The notes: generated by a model from the sequence alone, not told the origin. A stretch of 64,000 nucleotides of DNA from Methylopumilus sp009926035 (GCA_041165405.1 JBEANL010000001.1:62001-126000), one strand, 5' to 3'. Shown: positions 27,397 to 36,146, counted from the stretch's first letter. Numbers and translations are program-made.

Positions 27397-28347
27397 GTGG
27401 CTCAATCAAAGAAAACAATTGCAATTTTTGGAGCTTCAGGCTTTTTAGGCTCTAGTATTGTCTTAGCACTTAATCAATCTAATTGTCGTCTAAAATTATT
27501 TTCACGGAATAAAGAAAAAATTAAATATTGGACGGTGAATCCGAATATCCAAATATTTGACTTTGATATTGATAATTTGACGCAAGTAAAAAAAGATTTA
27601 AAAAATACAGATGCTGTTATTAACCTCTTAGGCATTCTTCATCAATCCAAAAAAGATTCTTTTGATAAGATTCATCATCTATGGCCAACCCGCTTAGCTA
27701 ATACGATGAAAGACTTAGGGATTAAGCGGCTTATGCACCTTAGTGCCTTAGGCACAAGTTTTAAGGCTCCAAGTTTATATCTCAAATCAAAAGCACATGG
27801 CGAAACAGCATTACTTAAACATAAAGATTTAAATTTAACCATATTAAGACCTTCGATTATTTTTGGGGCAAGAGATAATTTTATTAATATGTTTAAGGCG
27901 CTTGTAAAATGGCTGCCAGTGATAGTTCTTTTATCACCGCAATCTAAATTTCAACCGATTTATATTGAGGATGTTTCAAAAGCGCTTATTAAAAGTCTTT
28001 GGGATAAGAAAACATATGGAAAAGTTTACGAACTAGGTGGACCCGATGTTTATTCACTTAAAGAAATTATTAAATTGATTATTAATTCAGAAAAACTGCA
28101 TCGCCTTATCATTCCTCTTAATAAACCACTTTCATATATGTTTGCATTAAGCATGGAAATGCTTCCAATTAAAATATTGACTCGAGATAATTGGAGGTCT
28201 ATGCAGGTTGATAATGTAGTAGATATTCAGTATGCAATAACATATCGATATTCTCAGGAGCATTTAGAGCATTACCTGGAAAATAAAAAAAATAGACCGC
28301 CTATGCGAGCTAAATATAATTTTTATAGAAGCAAATCTGGTCGTTAA
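27397..28347 (+). CDS. NDUFA9-like atypical short-chain dehydrogenase
   Basis: A 316-aa protein of the atypical SDR family related to the complex I accessory subunit NDUFA9. The nucleotide loop IFGASGFLGSS (about 9-19) is followed by DAVINLLGIL, LMHLSALGTS and the YLKSKAHGE segment that replaces the usual YxxxK, then LRPSIIFGARDNFINMF and the FQPIYIEDVSKAL substrate part. The start is GTG at 27397; no in-frame ATG precedes the Rossmann loop. Bacterial members often act as NAD(P)-binding quinone or sugar epimerase-like proteins; the true role is unknown. It directly abuts cca. Confidence 0.82.
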   Translation: MAQSKKTIAIFGASGFLGSSIVLALNQSNCRLKLFSRNKEKIKYWTVNPNIQIFDFDIDNLTQVKKDLKNTDAVINLLGILHQSKKDSFDKIHHLWPTRLANTMKDLGIKRLMHLSALGTSFKAPSLYLKSKAHGETALLKHKDLNLTILRPSIIFGARDNFINMFKALVKWLPVIVLLSPQSKFQPIYIEDVSKALIKSLWDKKTYGKVYELGGPDVYSLKEIIKLIINSEKLHRLIIPLNKPLSYMFALSMEMLPIKILTRDNWRSMQVDNVVDIQYAITYRYSQEHLEHYLENKKNRPPMRAKYNFYRSKSGR

Positions 28348-29472
28348 ATGAAAATTTATCTTGTGGGTGGAGCTGTTCGTGACGAGATCATGGGTTTGTC
28401 GGGTAAAGATAAAGACTATGTGGTTGTTGGGGCGACACCTGAAGAAATGGTTAAGTTAGGTTACAAGCCAGTAGGAAAAGATTTCCCGGTTTTTTTACAC
28501 CCAAAAACTCATCATGAATATGCGTTAGCAAGAACTGAACGCAAGATTTCAAAGGGATATAAAGGGTTTAAAGTGTATGCCTCAAAAGAAGTTACTTTAG
28601 AGGAAGATCTGAAGCGAAGAGATCTCACAATCAATGCTATTGCTAAGGATTCGAAAGGCCAGTTTTTTGATCCCTTTCAAGGTATTCAAGACATTAAAAA
28701 TAAAATTTTACGGCATGTTAGCCCAGCCTTTGTGGAAGACCCTATTCGCGTATTACGTATCGCTCGATTTTCTGCTCGATTTCATCAGTTCAAAATACAT
28801 CCAAAGACGGAGCTTATTTTAAAGCAGATTGTCAAAAATAAAGAAATAGAAGCTGTGGCATCAGAAAGAATTTGGTATGAATTCTCTATTGGATTTTCGG
28901 AAAAAAAATCTTATTTAATGTTTGAAGTTCTTCATCGATGCGGAGCACTTAAATTATTATTACCAGAAATGAATTATGTTAAACATAAAAATTCTATGAA
29001 GCAGAGTTTCGAATACGCAGCAAAATCAAAGTATTCTGCTGAAATTAAGGCGGCTTTATTTTTTATGTATCTCTACCCTATAAAAGTCAATATCATGCTG
29101 CAAGAAAAAATTTATACAAGGCTATCTGTGCCGAATGCTGTAAAGAAATTAACTGAAAAAACAATATTGAACTTATCCGATCTAAAGCAATTTAAAAAGC
29201 TTAAACCCCGCCAAATTCTTGATTTGATTTATAAAATGGATTTGTTTAGAAATCCAGATATGCTATTGGATGTGATTAAAGTCTTTGATGCCTTTATTAA
29301 GGGTCAGTCAATCCAGTCCAAATCGGCATCAACAACTCTAAAAATCATGCAAAAGTATTTGAAGCAACTCAATAAATTAAATCTAAGTTCGATTAGTCAA
29401 AATAAGCGCGGCCTCGATATTAAGGATGCGATTTATGACGCCCGCCTTCAAGTATTAACAAAACTTATCTGA
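28348..29472 (+). CDS. cca: CCA-adding tRNA nucleotidyltransferase with degenerate HD domain
   Basis: A 374-aa class II nucleotidyltransferase adding CCA to tRNA 3' ends. The catalytic head is intact: YLVGGAVRDEIMGL, Asp21 and Asp23 (KDKDY), FPVFLHPKTHHEYALARTERK, RRDLTINAIA, HVSPAFVEDPIRVLRIARFSARF. E. coli Cca has a C-terminal HD phosphodiesterase domain with an LCHDLGKG-type motif. Here the aligned region reads AALFFMYLYPIKV, and an upstream His of that domain is also replaced (NSMKQS), so the HD activity is predicted lost. The protein is about 38 residues shorter than E. coli Cca. It abuts the NDUFA9-like gene and ends 5 nt before a convergent gene. Confidence 0.93.
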   Translation: MKIYLVGGAVRDEIMGLSGKDKDYVVVGATPEEMVKLGYKPVGKDFPVFLHPKTHHEYALARTERKISKGYKGFKVYASKEVTLEEDLKRRDLTINAIAKDSKGQFFDPFQGIQDIKNKILRHVSPAFVEDPIRVLRIARFSARFHQFKIHPKTELILKQIVKNKEIEAVASERIWYEFSIGFSEKKSYLMFEVLHRCGALKLLLPEMNYVKHKNSMKQSFEYAAKSKYSAEIKAALFFMYLYPIKVNIMLQEKIYTRLSVPNAVKKLTEKTILNLSDLKQFKKLKPRQILDLIYKMDLFRNPDMLLDVIKVFDAFIKGQSIQSKSASTTLKIMQKYLKQLNKLNLSSISQNKRGLDIKDAIYDARLQVLTKLI

Positions 29473-29477
29473 AAAAC

Positions 29478-30095
29478 TTAAATTAATTGAGTAATTCTTG
29501 TAATGCGTTTCCCCACAAAAATTATTTTTTTATTTTGCTTGGATAGCAAAATTGTTTTCATACCTATCTTGTAAGCAGTTTTTAAATTAGCAAGATCATC
29601 CTCCACCATGATGCATTGATGCGCTTTTTTACCAAGTTGCCTTAAGATTTTTCTGAATGCATATAGCGATGGCTTTGGATTGTAACGCGTTGACTCTATA
29701 CTATAGACTGCTGAAAAATATTTTTGAATATTAAGTGAATTAATGATAGCGATCGCATAGTGAAGCGGAGCATTTGTAAAAACAATTTTTTTACCTTTAA
29801 TTTTTTTTAAAGTATTTTTTAGGGCATGAGATTGTTTTACGAATTTTGATAGCTCTTCTGCATTGTGTGTGCTGAGTAAAAATTCTTTTGGATCAACACC
29901 GTGATTTTCTATTAACCCCTTTAAAGTTGCGCCATAGACTTTCCAATATTGATCTCGAAGGTTATGTGCATCATGGCGACTAATTTTGAGCTTCTGACTG
30001 ACATAGTCAGTCATAGATTGATTAATGCTAGGGAATATTTTAGAGCTTGCGTCGTGCAGTGTGTCGTCTAAATCAAAAATCCATAATTTTGACAA
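29478..30095 (-). CDS. HAD-family pyrimidine 5'-nucleotidase-like hydrolase
   Basis: A 205-aa HAD phosphatase resembling the pyrimidine 5'-nucleotidase group (PpaH/SDT1-like). Motif I is IFDLDDTLHDAS with the nucleophile Asp, motif II is FTNAPLHYA, motif III is the NPKPSLYAF lysine and motif IV is IMVEDDLANLKTA. The start is a TTG immediately after the argB TAA; no nearby ATG keeps motif I, so TTG is accepted. It is the last gene of the argA-argB unit, a neighbourhood common in betaproteobacteria. The substrate is inferred from family only. Confidence 0.85.
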   Translation of the reverse strand: MSKLWIFDLDDTLHDASSKIFPSINQSMTDYVSQKLKISRHDAHNLRDQYWKVYGATLKGLIENHGVDPKEFLLSTHNAEELSKFVKQSHALKNTLKKIKGKKIVFTNAPLHYAIAIINSLNIQKYFSAVYSIESTRYNPKPSLYAFRKILRQLGKKAHQCIMVEDDLANLKTAYKIGMKTILLSKQNKKIIFVGKRITRITQLI

Positions 30096-30980
30096 TTATT
30101 TTGCCTTAATTAAAGTACCTACGCCTTCGTCTGTTAATACCTCTAATAAAAGTGCATGCTGCACTCTACCATCGATAATATGGACCCTTTTGACCCCGCT
30201 TCTAGCAGCATCAAGTGCTGAACTTATTTTAGGTAACATGCCACCAGATAAAGTGCCATCTTCCACAAGCTTATCAATTTCATTAGGTGTTAATCCCGTG
30301 AGGAGTGAGCCTTTCTTGTCAAGCACACCAGGAGTATTAGTAAGTAAGATTAATTTTTCTGCACTTAATACTTCAGATAATTTTCCAGCTACAAGGTCAG
30401 CATTGATATTGTAGGTTTCTCCATTGGCGCCTACACCAATCGGCGCAATCACAGGAATAAAATCTCCCTCATCTAGAAAATTAATAATACTCGGATTAAT
30501 TGATGCAATCTCACCCACGTGCCCTAGATCTATCGTTTTTTTTGGGTCCGTATCATTTTGTACAACAAGTTTTTTTGCATGAATAAAATTCCCATCTTGC
30601 CCTGTCAAGCCCACAGCTTTTCCGCCATGCCTATTAATAAGATTTACTATCTCTTTATTGACTTGTCCGCCGAGAACCATTTCTACAATATCCATGGTTT
30701 CAGTGTCAGTGACTCTCATACCTTGAATAAACTCACCCTTTTTGCCAAGCTTATCAAGATGTTCATCGATCTGAGGACCGCCACCATGAACGACGACTGG
30801 GTTCATACCTACTAATTTTAAAAGCACGACATCGCTCGCAAATGATTGCTTTAGATTTTCGTCGACCATGGCGTTGCCACCATATTTAATAACGATGGTT
30901 TTACCAAAGAACTTTTTAATGTACGGCAAAGCTTCGCTTAATATTTTGGCTTTGTGTTCCGGTTTAACGTCGTGACTCAT
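30096..30980 (-). CDS. argB: N-acetylglutamate kinase
   Basis: A 294-aa amino-acid kinase phosphorylating N-acetyl-L-glutamate, the second step of arginine synthesis. The active-site lysine is Lys32 in VIKYGGNAM, and VHGGGPQID, GLTGQDG and the NINADLVAGKL region are typical. The N-terminal extension before the kinase fold (about residues 1-25, with ILSEALPYIKKFFGKT) is the helix found in hexameric, arginine-inhibited NAGKs, so feedback control is likely. It lies 26 nt downstream of the unusual argA fusion and abuts the HAD gene, so all three are probably one transcript. Confidence 0.97.
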   Translation of the reverse strand: MSHDVKPEHKAKILSEALPYIKKFFGKTIVIKYGGNAMVDENLKQSFASDVVLLKLVGMNPVVVHGGGPQIDEHLDKLGKKGEFIQGMRVTDTETMDIVEMVLGGQVNKEIVNLINRHGGKAVGLTGQDGNFIHAKKLVVQNDTDPKKTIDLGHVGEIASINPSIINFLDEGDFIPVIAPIGVGANGETYNINADLVAGKLSEVLSAEKLILLTNTPGVLDKKGSLLTGLTPNEIDKLVEDGTLSGGMLPKISSALDAARSGVKRVHIIDGRVQHALLLEVLTDEGVGTLIKAK

Positions 30981-31006
30981 TTTTATACCTATAGTTTTTT
31001 AAGATT

Positions 31007-32560
31007 TTAAAGCTTTTTAATAAAAAATTTTGAATTTCTTTGAGGCAAGTAAGAATCCAATCTTTTTTTAGGAAGTTTTTGGATATTTTCTTCTTTAAAT
31101 CCTTTTTCAATAAACCAATGTTCAGTTCTTGTCGTTAGAGCAAATAAATACTTGTAACTTTTTTCTCGTGCAATTTCTTCGCAATAATTATAGAGTTTTG
31201 AACCAAAGCCTTTTGATTGATAGTTTTTATTAATTGCAAAACAGGCAAATTCAACATGATCGTTGAAGGGATATAAAGCAGCGCAACCAATAATTTTCTT
31301 ATCGTGCTCGATCACGAAAAAGTTTTCTATGTCGTGATCAATCCGCTCTTTGCCCCTTTTGATAAGATAGCCGCCTGCCTCTAAAGGGTTAATTAGTTTG
31401 TGAATACCTTTGACGTCATTATGATTGGCTTGTCTGATTATATCGAGCGCTTTTTCTGTGATGACAGTGCCTACACCTTCATCCGTAAATAATTCTTGAA
31501 GAATGGCACCATCAATATGCCTATTAATTAAATGAATTTTATGAATACCGGCTTCGGAAGCTTTTATCGCAATCTCTAGTAGATCAAGTTCATTTGAATT
31601 AATATTGATGAGCTCATGTTTTTTTGGATTATTTTTTGCGATACTTTTATAGAGATTGACAGCTTTTTCTAAAGTCATTTCGTGCAGCAACTCATTCCTT
31701 AAATTAAAAATACCATTAGAATCTATAAGAAGAATTAGTTTATCTGCCTCTAATGCGATAGATGTTTTGAGTGCGACATCTTCCATGGTGAGATTAAACA
31801 CTTCACCTGTCGGCGAATATCCAATAGGAGATATGACAACTAATTCCTTGTTATCTAATTTTTTCTTAATCGCAGCACTATCAATTTTTCTTACTTCGCC
31901 GGTATGTTGCATGTCGATGCCATCGATTACACCCAAAGGTTTTGCCGTGATAAAGTTTCCGCTAGAAACTTTAATGTCACTCCCCGCCATAGGTGAATTT
32001 AAAAGACTCGACGAAAGTGTAGATTCAATATTAATTTTAATTAGACCATTGGCTTCTTTAACAGCTTCCATGCCCGCATCATCAGTGACGCGAACATTTT
32101 GCACAAGCTGGGTTGAGATTTTTTTTTCTTTAAGTTTTTGATCGATTTGAGGTCTCGCGCCATGGACGAGCACAATTTTGACGTTTAAGCAGGTCAATAA
32201 ATTGATGTCGTGAGAGAGGGCTGTAAATTGATCTTCATTTAGAAGCTCGCCCCCAAATGCAATGACAAATGTTTTATTACTAAAGGTGTTGATATAGGGG
32301 GCTGCTAACCTAAACCACCTTGCAAATGTCTGGCTATCTAATTTTTGAATGGGGGTAGAGGAAGTCTTATTTTGAAAAAGACTAGAGGGCGCACAATTGA
32401 GCGCTTCAGATATTTTAAGTAATTGCGCTTCACTGATATTTTGGGCACCTCTTTCCATTCTAGAGAGATTGCCAGGATCGCTCGCAATTTTTTCGGCTAA
32501 GACTTGAAGGGTGAACCCTAAAGACTTTCTTCTTTTTCTAATTGCTTCGCCAAGTGACAT
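31007..32560 (-). CDS. argA: N-acetylglutamate synthase fused to an N-terminal XRE helix-turn-helix
   Basis: A 517-aa protein in three parts. Residues 3-60 form a Cro/CI-type HTH (LGEAIRKRRKSLGFTLQVLAEKI; recognition helix near DPGNLSRMERG). Residues about 75-360 match the amino-acid-kinase-like, arginine-binding domain of ArgA (FVIAFGGELLNEDQF, VLVHGARPQID, NVRVTD, GNFITAKPLGV, FTDEGVGTVI). Residues about 370-517 are the GNAT acetyltransferase (CAALYPF, NKNYQSKGFGSKL, ALTTRTEHWF). E. coli ArgA, about 443 aa, begins at the kinase-like part and lacks the HTH. Between the HTH recognition helix and residue 120 no in-frame ATG, GTG or TTG codon occurs, so a separate ArgA start is not available. 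The kinase-like domain lacks the NAGK catalytic Lys, as expected for a synthase. The regulatory role is inference. Confidence 0.93.
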   Translation of the reverse strand: MSLGEAIRKRRKSLGFTLQVLAEKIASDPGNLSRMERGAQNISEAQLLKISEALNCAPSSLFQNKTSSTPIQKLDSQTFARWFRLAAPYINTFSNKTFVIAFGGELLNEDQFTALSHDINLLTCLNVKIVLVHGARPQIDQKLKEKKISTQLVQNVRVTDDAGMEAVKEANGLIKINIESTLSSSLLNSPMAGSDIKVSSGNFITAKPLGVIDGIDMQHTGEVRKIDSAAIKKKLDNKELVVISPIGYSPTGEVFNLTMEDVALKTSIALEADKLILLIDSNGIFNLRNELLHEMTLEKAVNLYKSIAKNNPKKHELININSNELDLLEIAIKASEAGIHKIHLINRHIDGAILQELFTDEGVGTVITEKALDIIRQANHNDVKGIHKLINPLEAGGYLIKRGKERIDHDIENFFVIEHDKKIIGCAALYPFNDHVEFACFAINKNYQSKGFGSKLYNYCEEIAREKSYKYLFALTTRTEHWFIEKGFKEENIQKLPKKRLDSYLPQRNSKFFIKKL

Positions 32561-32577
32561 AAGGTAATAATTTGCTT

Positions 32578-32602
32578 AAAATACATATTTTACATGTATT
32601 TT
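32578..32602. promoter_or_regulatory. Candidate operator: 9+9-bp palindrome upstream of the HTH-ArgA gene
   Basis: AAAATACAT / ATGTATTTT, perfect 9-bp arms 7 bp apart, lies 17 nt upstream of the argA start in the 69-bp gap to rsmE. A direct repeat TTTACAT (32589 and 32602) overlaps it. XRE-type dimers usually bind such palindromes, so self-regulation by the fusion protein is a reasonable guess. No clear -10/-35 pair was recognised. AT-rich palindromes also arise by chance. Confidence 0.45.
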
Positions 32603-32629
32603 TTACATAAATACCATAATTTTTGCTTA

Positions 32630-33370
32630 TTATGCAAAATCACCCCATAAATTTTGCAAAATAGAAAGGGCAACGATAGGAGCTGTTTCCGTTCTCAATA
32701 TTCTTTGCCCAAAATTCACAGGAATAAAAGCATGATTTAAAGCCAAGGCCATTTCTTTTTCTGAGAAGCCGCCTTCTGGTCCCACCATAAACACAATCGA
32801 ATTAGATGGCTTATTTAAGTGATTTATGTTTTGTGCTTTTGATGGTGTGAGGATTAATTTTAAGTTATCTGTTTTGAGGGTTTTTTCACTCAGCCATTGA
32901 GTTAAATGGAGCGGGGTTAATATATTTGGGATGGCGCTTCGTCCAGTCTGTTCGCATGCTGAGATAGCGACAGTTTTCCAGTGGTCAAGTTTTTTATCCA
33001 CTCTTTCCCGATCTAATTTAATGATGGATCGTTCCGTAAATAAAGGTTGAATAGTATGAACCCCGAGCTCAACAGCTTTTTGAATAATCCAGTCCATTTT
33101 ATCTCCTGCCGCGAGACCTTGGACTAACGTTATTTTTAGAGAAGATTCATGATTGACTTCATATTTATCGATAATTTCAACGGATGTTTTATGTTTCGAT
33201 ACCTCAATCACTTTTGCTACATAATCAAAACCATCGCCATTAAAAAGAGCGAATTGATCACCCATTTTTAATCTTAAAACTTTTGTAGCGTGAATATGCG
33301 TTTGTGCGCTTAATTCAACGACATGTTTGAGTTCTAGGTTTTCAGAGTGGTAAAATCGATTTTCTTCCAT
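32630..33370 (-). CDS. rsmE: 16S rRNA (uracil-1498 N3)-methyltransferase
   Basis: A 246-aa SPOUT-fold methyltransferase acting on U1498 of 16S rRNA. The N-terminal PUA-like domain (RFYHSEN, THIHATKVLRLKMGDQFALFNG) precedes the knotted domain with LVQGLAAGDKMDWIIQKAVELG, ISACEQTGRSAIP, VGPEGGFSEKE and FGQRILRTETAPI, all diagnostic. The ATG at 33370 (MEENRFYH) is preferred; an in-frame TTG at 33376 would add two residues without a better ribosome-binding site. It is divergent from the peroxiredoxin-like gene and may share a promoter region with argA downstream. Confidence 0.96.
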   Translation of the reverse strand: MEENRFYHSENLELKHVVELSAQTHIHATKVLRLKMGDQFALFNGDGFDYVAKVIEVSKHKTSVEIIDKYEVNHESSLKITLVQGLAAGDKMDWIIQKAVELGVHTIQPLFTERSIIKLDRERVDKKLDHWKTVAISACEQTGRSAIPNILTPLHLTQWLSEKTLKTDNLKLILTPSKAQNINHLNKPSNSIVFMVGPEGGFSEKEMALALNHAFIPVNFGQRILRTETAPIVALSILQNLWGDFA

Positions 33371-33413
33371 AGTCAATTCTATCTATTAGGTAAGCTATAT
33401 TAAGGCATAAAAC

Positions 33414-33968
33414 ATGGTTAGTTTAAATACTCCGCTTTGTGATTTTGGTTGGAAAGCCATTGATTTTAATTTACAAGGCGTTGATGACACATTTTGGACT
33501 CTAGAAAAATCAAAAGGCGAGAATGGTTTACTTGTGATGTTTATATGTAATCACTGCCCATATGTGAAAGCGATATTACCAAGACTTATCCATGATGTTC
33601 GAGCTCTAAAAGATTTAGGTATCGAAGCAGTCGCTATTCAGAGTAATGATCCTTTAAATTTTCCTGAAGATTCGTTTGAAAATATGAAGCGTATTGCACA
33701 TCAATCTCATTTTTCTTTTCCTTATGTATTTGACGAAACTCAAGAAGTCGCAAGAGCTTATAAAGCTATTTGTACACCTGATTTTTTTGGCTTTAATCGC
33801 AGCCTAGAGTTGCAATATCGTGGTCGTTTTGACGCAACAGGTCGTGGAGATCCGCCGCCCGATAATACGCGTGATTTATATGAAGCTATGAAGCTTATTG
33901 CTAAAACACAAACAGGCCCTATCGAACAAAAATCAAGTATTGGCTGCTCCATTAAATGGCGAGAATGA
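33414..33968 (+). CDS. Thioredoxin-like / peroxiredoxin-like (AhpC-TSA) protein
   Basis: A 184-aa cytoplasmic protein of the thioredoxin-fold PRX-like family. The redox motif is CNHCPYVKA, a CxxC at the end of strand one, preceded by LLVMFI; QSNDPLNFPEDSFENM and FPYVFDETQEVARAY follow, then TPDFFGFN with the cis-Pro. The conserved GRFDATGRGDPPP loop and RDLYEAM helix are typical of this group in proteobacteria. No signal peptide. Substrate unknown; it probably reduces peroxides or disulfides. A 168-bp space to tkt follows with no gene I can support. Confidence 0.83.
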   Translation: MVSLNTPLCDFGWKAIDFNLQGVDDTFWTLEKSKGENGLLVMFICNHCPYVKAILPRLIHDVRALKDLGIEAVAIQSNDPLNFPEDSFENMKRIAHQSHFSFPYVFDETQEVARAYKAICTPDFFGFNRSLELQYRGRFDATGRGDPPPDNTRDLYEAMKLIAKTQTGPIEQKSSIGCSIKWRE

Positions 33969-34125
33969 AAAGCATTTAGTTGAAATAATCAAGAGGCAAA
34001 AAGACCCTATTCGCCTTGCTGAAAAGGGGTATTTAAGCAATAATTTAGGTAAAAATAACATCAATTTTTTAACTTTACTTTTAGTACGCAAATATTTAGA
34101 AAATATTTGTCATGCTGTCAATTTC

Positions 34126-34131
34126 GGGAGG
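34126..34131 (+). promoter_or_regulatory. Strong ribosome-binding site deciding the tkt start
   Basis: GGGAGG, five bases before ATG 34137. It excludes the in-frame TTG at 34107 as start and fits a highly expressed central-metabolism gene. Confidence 0.85.
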
Positions 34132-34136
34132 CAATA

Positions 34137-36128
34137 ATGGCAACACGTCAAGATTTAGCTAACGCGATTCGCGCGTTATCAATGGATGCAGTTCAAAAAG
34201 CAAACTCAGGACACCCAGGTGCACCCATGGGTATGGCTGAAATTGCTGAAGTTTTATGGAATCATCATTTACAACATAACCCTTCTAATCCTAATTGGGC
34301 TAATCGTGATCGTTTCATTCTTTCGAATGGCCATGGATCGATGTTGATTTATTCATTGCTTCATCTCACAGGTTACAACTTGCCGATGGACGAAATTAAA
34401 ACGTTCCGTCAACTTCATTCTAAATGTGCAGGCCACCCCGAATATGGCTATGCACCAGGCGTTGAAACAACAACAGGCCCTTTGGGTCAAGGTATCAGTA
34501 ATGCAGTAGGTTTTGCGATGGCAGAAAAATTACTTGCTAATCAATTCAACAAACCTAATCATAAAATTGTCGATCACCACACTTACGTATTTTTAGGTGA
34601 TGGTTGTATGATGGAAGGAGTGTCTCATGAGGCTTGTGCTCTAGCAGGTACATGGGGTCTCGGTAATTTAATTGCTTTCTGGGATGATAACGGCATTTCT
34701 ATTGATGGTCATATCGAAGGTTGGTATACAGATGATACAGCTAAACGTTTTGAATCTTACGGCTGGCATGTAATTCCAAATGTGGATGGCCATGATTTTG
34801 AGGCGGTCAACAAAGCAGTTGAGGCGGCAAAAAAAATCACAGACAAGCCATCATTGATTTGTTGTAAAACTATTATCGGCAAAGGCTCACCTAACAAATC
34901 TGGATCGCATGATTGTCATGGATCAGCTTTAGGTGATGCTGAAGTTGCTGCTACAAGAGAAGCAATTGGTTGGAAGCACGATCCATTTGTGATTCCTGAA
35001 GACGTATATGCAGGATGGAGCGCTAAAGATAGAGGCGCTAAAGCCGAAGCAGCATGGAACGATAAGTTCGCGGCTTATGAAAAAGAATTCCCAGATCTAG
35101 CTGCTGAATTTAAACGTCGTATGAAAGGTGATCTTCCAAAAAATTGGAAATCATCAACAGATGCAATGATTAAATCTGTCAATGAAAAAGCTGAAGTATT
35201 AGCAACACGCAAAGCTTCACAAAATGCGATTGCAGGTCTTGCGCCAATCTTGCCAGAGTTTGTAGGTGGTTCAGCAGACTTAACAGGATCTAACCTCACA
35301 AGCTGTTCATCATTCCAACACGTAAACGGAAAGACACCAGGTAATTATATTTCTTATGGTGTTCGTGAATTTGGTATGGCAGCGATTATGAACGGTATGG
35401 CACTTCATGGTGGCGTACTTCCATTTGGTGGCACATTCCATATGTTCTCTGATTACATGAAGAATGGTATGAGAATGGCGGCGCTTATGAAACAAAGAGT
35501 AATCTATGTGTTAACACATGACTCAATTGGTCAAGGCGAAGACGGGCCAACGCATCAACCTATCGAAACTACCGCAGGCCTTCGTTATATACCTAGAATG
35601 GACGTATGGAGACCAGCAGATTCAACTGAAACAGCGGTAGCATGGGTAGTTGCTGTGGAGAGTATTCATAATCCAACTAGCTTAGTATTAAGTCGACAAA
35701 ATACTTCATTTACAAAAAGAACTGATTCGCAAATTGATTTAATTCGCAAAGGTGCTTATGTATTAGCAGAGGCAGAAGGCGGTAAAGCGGATGTAATTCT
35801 GATTGCAACCGGATCAGAAGTAGATCTTGCATTGAAATCACAAGCTGCATTGAAAGAACAAAACATTAAAGCCCGCGTAGTTTCTATGCCATCAACTAAT
35901 GTATTTGATCGACAAGATCAAGCATACAAAGATAGCGTTCTAACAAAGGGCGTAAAACGAGTATCGATTGAAGCAGGTGTGACTGATTTTTGGAGAAAAT
36001 ATATCGGTTTAGATGGCGCTGCAGTTGGTATTGATACATTCGGTGAATCAGCACCTGGTGGGGCGTTATTTAAACACTTTGGATTTACAGTAGAAAATGT
36101 GGTTTCAACTGTTAAATCAATTCTGTAA
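34137..36128 (+). CDS. tkt: Transketolase
   Basis: A 663-aa thiamin-diphosphate enzyme exchanging two-carbon units between sugar phosphates; in a methylotroph it serves regeneration of ribulose-5-phosphate in the RuMP cycle. Visible are KANSGHPGAPMGMAE (about 18-32), FILSNGHGSMLIY, GPLGQGISNAVG, the ThDP motif GDGCMMEG followed by DDNGISIDG, and HDSIGQGEDGPTHQPIE in the pyrimidine domain. Full length. The ATG at 34137 follows GGGAGG. A 16-bp-stem terminator separates it from gap, so read-through or a separate promoter must serve the downstream genes. Confidence 0.98.
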   Translation: MATRQDLANAIRALSMDAVQKANSGHPGAPMGMAEIAEVLWNHHLQHNPSNPNWANRDRFILSNGHGSMLIYSLLHLTGYNLPMDEIKTFRQLHSKCAGHPEYGYAPGVETTTGPLGQGISNAVGFAMAEKLLANQFNKPNHKIVDHHTYVFLGDGCMMEGVSHEACALAGTWGLGNLIAFWDDNGISIDGHIEGWYTDDTAKRFESYGWHVIPNVDGHDFEAVNKAVEAAKKITDKPSLICCKTIIGKGSPNKSGSHDCHGSALGDAEVAATREAIGWKHDPFVIPEDVYAGWSAKDRGAKAEAAWNDKFAAYEKEFPDLAAEFKRRMKGDLPKNWKSSTDAMIKSVNEKAEVLATRKASQNAIAGLAPILPEFVGGSADLTGSNLTSCSSFQHVNGKTPGNYISYGVREFGMAAIMNGMALHGGVLPFGGTFHMFSDYMKNGMRMAALMKQRVIYVLTHDSIGQGEDGPTHQPIETTAGLRYIPRMDVWRPADSTETAVAWVVAVESIHNPTSLVLSRQNTSFTKRTDSQIDLIRKGAYVLAEAEGGKADVILIATGSEVDLALKSQAALKEQNIKARVVSMPSTNVFDRQDQAYKDSVLTKGVKRVSIEAGVTDFWRKYIGLDGAAVGIDTFGESAPGGALFKHFGFTVENVVSTVKSIL

Positions 36129-36146
36129 TCATTATTGAGTAAGTTG

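Noticed and set aside
28348..29472. cca as a pseudogene
   Set aside because: The frame is open over its full length and the nucleotidyltransferase motifs are intact; only the HD part is degenerate.
31007..32560. HTH-ArgA as two genes joined by a sequencing or gene-calling error
   Set aside because: No stop codon, frameshift or alternative start lies between the domains, and the linker (about residues 61-74) is of ordinary composition. A second genome is still needed to be sure.
32619..32638. TTTTTGC / GCAAAA inverted repeat as terminator of rsmE
   Set aside because: The stem is short and overlaps the end of rsmE, and on the minus strand no T-run follows it.
33898..34137. A 79-codon open frame overlapping the peroxiredoxin-like gene and the tkt leader
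   Set aside because: It lies half inside a real gene in another frame, overlaps the tkt ribosome-binding site and has no recognisable domain; likely chance in AT-rich DNA.
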